Shown here: positions 1 through 5,030 of the stretch, one piece after another
Layout of the letters: every line of letters starts with the position of its first letter
Position numbering within the stretch: position 1 is the stretch's first letter
Source of the DNA: DATNIC01 sp035604635
GTDB taxonomy: Bacteria; Vulcanimicrobiota; Vulcanimicrobiia; Vulcanimicrobiales; Vulcanimicrobiaceae
DNA length: 7,756 nt
Assembly: GCA_035604635.1 (NCBI GenBank)
Contig: DATNIC010000121.1
Location: 1 to 7,756 of the forward strand
Reading direction: 5' to 3'
Notes under the pieces: model-generated
What the model was told of the DNA's origin: nothing
The model's input: the letters and a program-made list of their open reading frames with translations, nothing else
Databases searched by the model: none
Made by a program: the position numbers and the translations under genes

Positions 1-1
1 C

Positions 2-523
2 GTCCGGCTCTCACCGTTCGACGCGGCGCATCGCCGCCACACCTCGTTCGCGTCGGTGGACATCATCCCGGAGATCGAGGCCGCCGAGAAGATCGACTTG
101 GAAATCAAGCCGGATGACCTGCGCATCGAGACGTTCAAGTCCGGGGGTGCCGGCGGACAATACGTCAACAAGACGGAGTCGGCGGTCCGCATCGTTCACA
201 TCCCCACCAATACGATCGTTGCCTCTCAACAAGAGCGCTCGCAAGTGCAGAACCGTGAAGTCGCGATGAACATCTTGCGTTCGAAACTCTTGCAGCGCGA
301 GCGCGAAGAGCGCGATGCAAAACTCGCTGAGCTGCGCGGCGAGCGGAAGGCGAATGAATGGGGCTCGCAGATACGCTCGTACGTTTTGCAGCCGTACACG
401 ATGGTAAAAGATCTGCGGACGAACGTCGAGACGGGGAACGTCGACGCCGTCCTGGGCGGTGAGATTGACACCTTCATCTGGCCGTACTTGCAGCAGCGGC
501 GAACCCTGCGCGCTTCGGTCTAG
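2..523 (+). CDS. prfB: Peptide chain release factor 2 (RF2), C-terminal part, 5'-truncated by window edge
   Basis: RF2 recognises UGA and UAA stop codons in the ribosomal A site and triggers peptide release. The visible 173 residues begin inside the codon-recognition domain. The SPF tripeptide that marks RF2 (RF1 has PxT) is at fragment residues 4-6 (nt 11-19), followed by DAAHRRHTSF. The universally conserved GGQ that enters the peptidyl transferase centre is at residues 51-53 (nt 152-160) in SGGAGGQYVNKTESAVRI. Further RF2 signatures are WGSQIRSYVL and KDLRTNVETGN near the C-terminus. The SPF-GGQ spacing matches E. coli RF2 within about two residues. The gene stops with TAG, one nucleotide before the next start, so translation is probably coupled. 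The autoregulatory +1 frameshift site found near the 5' end of many prfB genes would lie upstream of the window and cannot be assessed. Family assignment is very secure. Confidence 0.97.
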   Translation, partial: VRLSPFDAAHRRHTSFASVDIIPEIEAAEKIDLEIKPDDLRIETFKSGGAGGQYVNKTESAVRIVHIPTNTIVASQQERSQVQNREVAMNILRSKLLQREREERDAKLAELRGERKANEWGSQIRSYVLQPYTMVKDLRTNVETGNVDAVLGGEIDTFIWPYLQQRRTLRASV

Positions 524-524
524 G

Positions 525-1415
525 ATGGCGACCGTCGACGTCATCCTGGTCTGCTGGAACAACGCGGATCGGATCGGTGTGGCCCTCGACTCGGTCTTCG
601 TGCTCTCCGAAGTCCGGGACGATCCGCTCTTCGCCAACGTCGTCGTCTCCGACAACGGCTCGGCCGACGGCTCGCGCGAGCTCATCCGCGCGCGTTACGG
701 CGAGCGAGTCACGATCATCGAGAACGGCGCCAACCTCGGGTTCGGCGCGGCTTGCAATCGCGCGATCGAGCGGACGAGCGCACCGTTCGTCTATCTGCTC
801 AACTCCGACGCCGAGCTCAAGGACCGGGCGCTTGCGAACGTCGTCGCCTTCATGCAAGCGCATCCGCGCTGCGGAATCGCCGGTTCGCGCATCTACGACC
901 GCGCCGGGAACATCGCCGAGTCGTGCGGGGAATTCGATTCGTGGGCGGGCGCGTTTCTGCGTTCGAGCGCCTGGGGCGAGTGGCCGCTGCTGCGCCGCTA
1001 CGCGAACGGCGCTGAGCTCCGGCAATGGGACTACCAAACGCCGCGCCGCGTCGATTTGGTCATCGGCGCTGCGATGGCGATCCGGCGCGAGCTCTTTCGC
1101 ACCGTCGGGACGTTCGACGAGCGGTTCTTCCTCTATCACGAGGAAGTCGACTTGGCGCATCGTGCGCGCGACGCGGGATATGAGACTTGGTTCGTCCCGG
1201 CGAGCGAGGCGATCCATGAAGGTCGGGGCTCTGCGGGCGGCCGCGATGGGCTGGTCGAGCGGCGCAAGCGCGATTCCCGGCGCCGCTATTTGATCAAGCA
1301 TCACGGCCGGTTGTGGTACGGATCGCTGGCGGCGGCGGTCGCCGGGCGCTACGCACTCTACGCCGGGGCTGCGGCGCTCCTCGTGGCCGCGGGGCGGCGG
1401 CTTCTAGGACGGTAG
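525..1415 (+). CDS. Family 2 glycosyltransferase, WbbL/rhamnosyltransferase-like
   Basis: Predicted GT-A fold enzyme of 296 aa that transfers a sugar from a nucleotide-sugar donor, probably in cell-surface polysaccharide or glycolipid synthesis; donor and acceptor cannot be read from sequence. The N-terminal nucleotide-binding strand is VDVILVCWNNADRI (residues 4-17), then VVSDNGSADGS (40-50), then GANLGFGAACNRAI (68-81), the hallmark of the WbbL-type GT2 group. LLNSDAEL (91-98) occupies the DXD metal-binding position with Ser-Asp in place of the more common Pro-Asp. The acceptor-side motif GAAMAIRRELF...FDERFFLYHEEVDL (181-210) and the distal HEGRGSAG (231-238) complete the domain. The C-terminus (about 266-290) is Ala-rich and hydrophobic and may be one membrane segment followed by basic residues. 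ATG 525 is one base after the prfB stop. An in-frame GTG/ATG-type start further upstream would lie inside prfB and is unlikely. No strong Shine-Dalgarno is seen, consistent with coupling to prfB. Confidence 0.9.
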   Translation: MATVDVILVCWNNADRIGVALDSVFVLSEVRDDPLFANVVVSDNGSADGSRELIRARYGERVTIIENGANLGFGAACNRAIERTSAPFVYLLNSDAELKDRALANVVAFMQAHPRCGIAGSRIYDRAGNIAESCGEFDSWAGAFLRSSAWGEWPLLRRYANGAELRQWDYQTPRRVDLVIGAAMAIRRELFRTVGTFDERFFLYHEEVDLAHRARDAGYETWFVPASEAIHEGRGSAGGRDGLVERRKRDSRRRYLIKHHGRLWYGSLAAAVAGRYALYAGAAALLVAAGRRLLGR

Positions 1416-1439
1416 CGCGCGGCGGTGAATTCGCTCGGG

Positions 1440-1784
1440 ATGGTCGAGCGGCAAAATCTGGTCACGTTCGACGAGCTGGAAGGCTATCGCGTCGTCCGGT
1501 CCTTAGGCTACGTCTCGGGGAGCGCGGTGCGGCAGCGGAACCGCCTGCGCGCGACCGTCCGCACGATCGGCGCGCTGATCGGGCTCCCGCCGGGTGACTT
1601 TCTCAGCGAGGCCGAGCGGCTCCGCGAAGTCGCGATCGACGCGCTGCGTAAGAAAGCCGACGCGCTCGGCGCCAATGCCGTGATCGGGTTGCGCTTTTAC
1701 GCGAGCGAAGGTGCCGACGGCGCGACGAAGGTCGTCGCGTTCGGGCAAGCTATCCGCGCGATCAAGCTGGACTCCGCGCAGTGA
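1440..1784 (+). CDS. YbjQ / UPF0145 (DUF74) family protein
   Basis: Small cytosolic-looking protein of 114 aa of the YbjQ/UPF0145 family, called 'putative heavy-metal-binding' in databases; known structures of the family form ring-like oligomers, but the biochemical role is unsettled. Family features visible: LEGYRVVRSLGYVSGSAV at residues 13-30, the helix REVAIDALRKKADALGANAVIGLRF at 62-86 (ALGANAVIG is the most conserved stretch), and a terminal strand KVVAFGQAIRAIKL at 97-110. Length is normal for the family (about 105-120 aa). I chose ATG 1440 because homologues begin only a few residues before the LEGY strand. GTG 1425 in the same frame would add five residues and cannot be excluded. The gene follows the glycosyltransferase by about 24 nt, and its stop overlaps the next start (GTGA), so it sits inside the same operon. 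No Cys or His cluster is present to support metal binding in this copy. Confidence 0.85.
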   Translation: MVERQNLVTFDELEGYRVVRSLGYVSGSAVRQRNRLRATVRTIGALIGLPPGDFLSEAERLREVAIDALRKKADALGANAVIGLRFYASEGADGATKVVAFGQAIRAIKLDSAQ

Positions 1785-2446
1785 GCTTGGAGGAACGGGC
1801 CGCGCGCGAGCGCTCGCTGGAGCGCGCCGTGGCGGTCGTCGCGGCGTGCCGCAAGTGCGAGATCGGAAGCACTCGTCAGAACAGCGTCTACGGTGAGGGC
1901 GATCCGTGCGCGCAGCTCATGGTCGTCGGCGAAGGGCCCGGTGAGACCGAAGACAAGCTCGGGCGGCCATTCGTCGGGCGCGCCGGCGAACTGCTCGAGA
2001 AGATGCTCGCCGCGATCGGGCTCGCACGCGAGGACGTCTTCATCTGCAACACGGTGAAGTGCAGGGCGACGGCGCTCGAGGATGGTCGCCTGCGCAACCG
2101 TGCGCCCGATCCGCAAGAGATGCGCAACTGCCGTCCGTATCTCGACGAGCAGATCGAGATCATCCGCCCGCGCGTGATCCTCGCGCTCGGCGCGCCCGCG
2201 GCGCGCTCGTTTCTGGGCGCCGCGTTTTCGATCACGCGCCAACGCGGCCAATGGTTTGAAGGGCCGAGCGGGATCCCGTTGATGGCGACGTTTCATCCGG
2301 CCTATCTCCTGCGCATGACCGGCGGCGAGCTCAACGCGGTCAAGCGGCTCGTGTGGGAAGACCTCAAGCAGGTACGCGACAAGCTCGCCGAGCCGCCGCC
2401 CGCACCGCCGCCTCCCGAGGTCACGCAAAGCAGCCTCTTCGAATGA
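1781..2446 (+). CDS. Family 4 uracil-DNA glycosylase (4Fe-4S)
   Basis: Removes uracil from DNA, starting base-excision repair of deaminated cytosine. The 221-aa protein shows the family 4 motif GEGPGETED at residues 50-58 (the GE[A/G]PGxxED active-site loop), GRPFVGRAG at 61-69 with Phe64 as the expected uracil-stacking residue, and the leucine-loop motif HPAYLLR at 172-178. Four cysteines suit the 4Fe-4S ligands: Cys23 and Cys26 (CRKC), Cys94 (NTVKC) and Cys117 (RNCRPYL). The Cys94-Cys117 spacing is 22 residues, longer than in the family 4 enzymes I know. Extra Cys43 and Cys89 are unlikely to be ligands. The C-terminus is a proline run (205-212) and then VTQSSLFE, resembling a sliding-clamp-binding peptide. 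The start is GTG 1781, overlapping the upstream TGA (GTGA); the end overlaps the rlmN ATG (ATGA). UdgX is excluded because its KRRIH loop is absent. Older annotations would call this an SPO1 DNA-polymerase-related protein. Confidence 0.94.
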   Translation: MSLEERAARERSLERAVAVVAACRKCEIGSTRQNSVYGEGDPCAQLMVVGEGPGETEDKLGRPFVGRAGELLEKMLAAIGLAREDVFICNTVKCRATALEDGRLRNRAPDPQEMRNCRPYLDEQIEIIRPRVILALGAPAARSFLGAAFSITRQRGQWFEGPSGIPLMATFHPAYLLRMTGGELNAVKRLVWEDLKQVRDKLAEPPPAPPPPEVTQSSLFE

Positions 2447-3528
2447 CCAACGCCGCGGCTGATTTGTGGGCTGACGAAAAATTGCGGGCCGCCGGGTTCG
2501 CGAGCGCCGGGTCGTTTCTCGACGAGTTCAGGCTGAAGCCATATCGTTTGATGCAGCTCTATCGCGCCGCATCGAAGGAGCTGGTCGCGGATCTGGGCGC
2601 GGTGACCGTCTTGCCGTCCACCCTGCGTGAGACGCTGACGGAGCGAGGTTTCCGTCTCTCGAGCATCGAGCCGGTCGTGTTGCAGCGCTCGAACGACGAG
2701 CAGACGACGAAGGGGCTGTTTCGTCTCTCCGACGGCCTCGAAGTCGAAGCGGTGCTCATGGAGCACCACAACGAACGCAGCACCGTCTGCATCTCGAGCC
2801 AAGCCGGCTGTGCGTACAAGTGCGCCTTCTGCTCGACCGGCCAAGCGGGCTTCGCGCGTCACTTGCAGGCGACGGAAATCTTCGACCAAGCGCGTTTCTT
2901 CGCGATCGAGCTCGCGAAGAAACACAAGAAAATCACCAACATCGTCTTCATGGGCATGGGAGAACCGTTTGCGAATTATGACGCCGTTATGGATGCAGTT
3001 CGCCTGCTCAACGACCCGCAGGGCTTTGGTTTAGGGCACCGGCACATCACGATCTCGACCGTCGGTCTCGTCCCGCAGATCGACCAGTTCGCCGACGAGG
3101 GCATTCAAGTGAACCTCGCGATCTCGCTGCATGCGCCGACTGACGAGATTCGCTCGTCGATCATGCCGGTCAATCTGCGCTACCCGATCGCGGAGCTGAT
3201 GGCCGCATGCGCGCGTTACGTAAGAAAGACCAAGCGCAAAATCTTCTTCGAGTACGTCATGCTCGCCGGAGTGAACGACAGTCCGGAAACGGCGCGGAGA
3301 CTGGTCGCGCTGATGCGCGGGCACCTCTATCACGTCAACTTGATCCCGTACAACGCAACGCCCGACGCCGAGCTGCGCGGCAGCGACGAAGCCCATATTC
3401 GCGCCTTTCACGATATCCTCGAAGCGGCGGGTGTGCCGTGCACGATCCGCGTCCCGATGGGCCGCGACATCGCCGCCGCGTGCGGCCAATTGCGCGCGCA
3501 GACGCAGCCGAAGGCCCGCGCGTCTTAG
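2443..3528 (+). CDS. rlmN: Dual-specificity 23S rRNA (A2503)/tRNA (A37) C2-methyltransferase RlmN
   Basis: Radical-SAM methyltransferase that makes 2-methyladenosine at A2503 of 23S rRNA in the peptidyl transferase centre and at A37 of some tRNAs; acts in the cytosol with a 4Fe-4S cluster and two SAM molecules. The 361-aa product carries the radical-SAM motif CAYKCAFC with Cys123, Cys127 and Cys130, preceded by Cys116 in STVCISSQAGC, equivalent to E. coli Cys118. The methyl-carrying cysteine near the C-terminus is Cys347 in DIAAACGQL, equivalent to Cys355. Other RlmN hallmarks are FMGMGEPFANYD, HITISTVGLVPQI, NLAISLHAP and FEYVMLAGVND. RlmN rather than Cfr: the overall pattern and genomic position are housekeeping, though a Cfr-like activity cannot be excluded by motifs alone since they share cysteines. 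The start ATG 2443 overlaps the stop of the uracil-DNA glycosylase (ATGA). An upstream in-frame start at 2353 would lie inside that gene and add non-homologous residues. Confidence 0.97.
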   Translation: MTNAAADLWADEKLRAAGFASAGSFLDEFRLKPYRLMQLYRAASKELVADLGAVTVLPSTLRETLTERGFRLSSIEPVVLQRSNDEQTTKGLFRLSDGLEVEAVLMEHHNERSTVCISSQAGCAYKCAFCSTGQAGFARHLQATEIFDQARFFAIELAKKHKKITNIVFMGMGEPFANYDAVMDAVRLLNDPQGFGLGHRHITISTVGLVPQIDQFADEGIQVNLAISLHAPTDEIRSSIMPVNLRYPIAELMAACARYVRKTKRKIFFEYVMLAGVNDSPETARRLVALMRGHLYHVNLIPYNATPDAELRGSDEAHIRAFHDILEAAGVPCTIRVPMGRDIAAACGQLRAQTQPKARAS

Positions 3529-3532
3529 TCTC

Positions 3533-5020
3533 TTACGGCGCGATCGTAATGCCGACCGGGACGCTCGCCCCGCTCCAGCTGCCGATTGGATTCGGCGTCC
3601 CGTCCAGGTTGTAAACGTTCACCGTCCCGGTCGTATTCGTGACGTAGAGAAGATTGCTGTCCGGGTTGTACGCGATGCCCCCGGGACCCGACAATCCGGG
3701 GAACGTCCCCGGTAAGGTTTGCCTGTTCCCGTTGATGTCGTATGCGGTAACGGCATTTGAATTCTGATCGGTCACGTAGAGCAGGTGAACGTCGGGAGCA
3801 TAAGCGATACCGGCAGGCCCGCTGAGAGTTGTGAACGTCACCGCGCTGCGATTCCCTTGCAAGTCGAACGTCGATATCGAATTCACGTTGAAGTTTGCGA
3901 CGTAGATCAAGTTGTTGTCCGGGACGTAAGCGATTCCATACGGACCGTTCAAGCCGGGGAAACTCCCGCTGGTCGCGATCGCATTTCCGGAGAGATCGTA
4001 GACGAAGACTCGGTTTTGGCGGTAATCCGGGACATACAGCTGATTGTTTGCCGGGACGTAGAGAACATTGGGCTGCTGCAGTCCGGCGAAGGCGCCCCCT
4101 GCCAAGGGCACAGCGGCGCCGCTCAGCGTGAATGCAAGGACCGTCGTCGCGCCGGTCCCGTAACACGTCCCGCAGTCCGCGACATACAAGCGGCCGACCG
4201 ACGACGCGTACGTGATCCCGTTTGCCCCCTTGATGCCGGGGAACGTGCCGGACAGCGCGATCAAGTTTCCTAGAGCATCGTAAGCCGTCACCGTCGTCGC
4301 ACCGACACCACCGCATATCGCGCCGCAATCGGCGACGTAGACGTTTGCGGGCGGAGGCGGCGTCGGTGGAGCGGTCGGTGCCGGGGAGGCGGTTGGCGCG
4401 GCAGTCGGCGCGGAGGTCACAACCGGCGAAGGCGTGGGCGACGGGTTCGTTTGCGCGGCGCTTACGATGAGAATGTCGTACGATCCGCACAGCCCCACGG
4501 AAAAGCTGCTACCGCCCGACGTGAAGGTGACGTTGCGTCCGCTCCCCTGCGGCTGGAGGACCGCCGGCGCGCCGGGTGACGATTCGGTAACGATTTGGGC
4601 AACCAGGCTCGACGGCGGGATTCCCGGTAAGAGCAGGAGCGCAATCGATGGCGGATAGATGAGGGAAACCTGCTGCGCCGGCCCCGAGAACGTTAGTCTC
4701 CAGCTCGCGATCGGTGAAGACTGCGCGTTGCGGGAGGCATTCTGCGGCGCACGAGCCTGCGCTGCTGTCGTCGGGCTGATCGTCAGGCCGAGGGGAGACG
4801 AAAGGCCGCCGACAACCGCCGGGAACGTGATCGTTCCGGTGATGCCGCCGGACGCCGGAAGCGGGACCGTTGTGAGCAGTCCGGTCAGATTCTGGCTACC
4901 GGCGACGCCGCACGTCAGGTGCGGTGGCGCAGGTGCCGGGACATTGGCGGTGCCGCTCGAGCACCCGATCGCGGCCGACGCAAGCACCAAGCTAAAGGCG
5001 AGTGCCCCAAAAGGCCGCAT
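3533..5020 (-). CDS. Lipoprotein with six NHL-like repeats (beta-propeller), downstream copy of a tandem pair
   Basis: No specific function recognised. The 495-aa product starts with a lipoprotein signal peptide (MRPFGALAFSLVLASAAIGC; lipid-modified Cys20 by inference, lipobox AIGC with a less usual Ala at -3). It is followed by an unrecognised domain (about 37-187) containing GGITGTIT, FSGPAQQ, YPPSIALLL and LQPQGSGRNVTF. A Pro/Thr/Ser/Ala linker spans 192-224. Six NHL-like repeats run from 226 to the end, each pairing a strand like LLYVTD with a segment like FPGLSGPGGIAYNPD, predicting one six-bladed propeller anchored outside the cytoplasmic membrane. Cys232/Cys236 (blade 1) and Cys283/Cys286 (blade 2) form close pairs; Cys37 and Cys178 flank the N-terminal domain. 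ATG 5020 was chosen because it gives the signal peptide directly. The gene lies 10 nt behind its paralogue, so it is probably co-transcribed. Blade 4 is degenerate (FTTLSGP instead of FPGLNGP). Confidence 0.88.
   Translation of the reverse strand: MRPFGALAFSLVLASAAIGCSSGTANVPAPAPPHLTCGVAGSQNLTGLLTTVPLPASGGITGTITFPAVVGGLSSPLGLTISPTTAAQARAPQNASRNAQSSPIASWRLTFSGPAQQVSLIYPPSIALLLLPGIPPSSLVAQIVTESSPGAPAVLQPQGSGRNVTFTSGGSSFSVGLCGSYDILIVSAAQTNPSPTPSPVVTSAPTAAPTASPAPTAPPTPPPPANVYVADCGAICGGVGATTVTAYDALGNLIALSGTFPGIKGANGITYASSVGRLYVADCGTCYGTGATTVLAFTLSGAAVPLAGGAFAGLQQPNVLYVPANNQLYVPDYRQNRVFVYDLSGNAIATSGSFPGLNGPYGIAYVPDNNLIYVANFNVNSISTFDLQGNRSAVTFTTLSGPAGIAYAPDVHLLYVTDQNSNAVTAYDINGNRQTLPGTFPGLSGPGGIAYNPDSNLLYVTNTTGTVNVYNLDGTPNPIGSWSGASVPVGITIAP
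4349..4447 (-). repeat. Low-complexity Pro/Thr/Ser/Ala linker in the downstream lipoprotein
   Basis: Codes for residues 192-224, a run of PTPSP, APTAAPTASPAPT and PPTPPPP. It separates the N-terminal domain from the propeller and is probably an extended, flexible spacer. The repetition is at amino-acid level and imperfect in DNA. Confidence 0.8.
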
Positions 5021-5030
5021 ACTTAGCTTC

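Larger units (their letters stand above)
3531..5020 (-). repeat. Tandem gene duplication, unit 1 (about 1.5 kb direct repeat)
   Basis: This unit aligns with 5029-6518 in the same orientation at an offset of about 1498 bp. Long near-identical DNA stretches are visible, for example around 4105-4140 against 5603-5640 (CCAAGGGCACAGCG, CCGCTCAGCGTGAATGC). Many differences in the propeller part fall at third codon positions. The similarity is weakest in the linker and N-terminal domain. The duplication covers a complete gene, so it looks like an old, selectively maintained copy and not an assembly artefact. Confidence 0.9.

Noticed and set aside
1..60. prfB programmed frameshift site
   Set aside because: The window starts at the SPF motif in the codon-recognition domain. 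The frameshift site, if present, is several hundred bases upstream and out of view.
474..1304. Antisense frame of 276 codons opposite the first glycosyltransferase
   Set aside because: No motif or ribosome binding site; the + strand frame has all GT2 hallmarks.
3505..3550. Possible bidirectional terminator at the rlmN/lipoprotein convergence
   Set aside because: GC-rich segments around CGCGCG and GGCGCG could pair weakly, but there is no stable stem followed by a T-run on either strand, and the gap is just 4 nt.
4349..4447. The Pro/Thr linker as a CRISPR-like or variable-number tandem repeat
   Set aside because: Repetition is only at the residue level with irregular units, and there are no constant repeats with unique spacers.
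3525..4490. Long alternative - strand frame inside the downstream lipoprotein gene (321 codons)
   Set aside because: Extremely Arg-rich, no family signature, and fully contained in a gene with signal peptide and repeats. It is an out-of-frame shadow.
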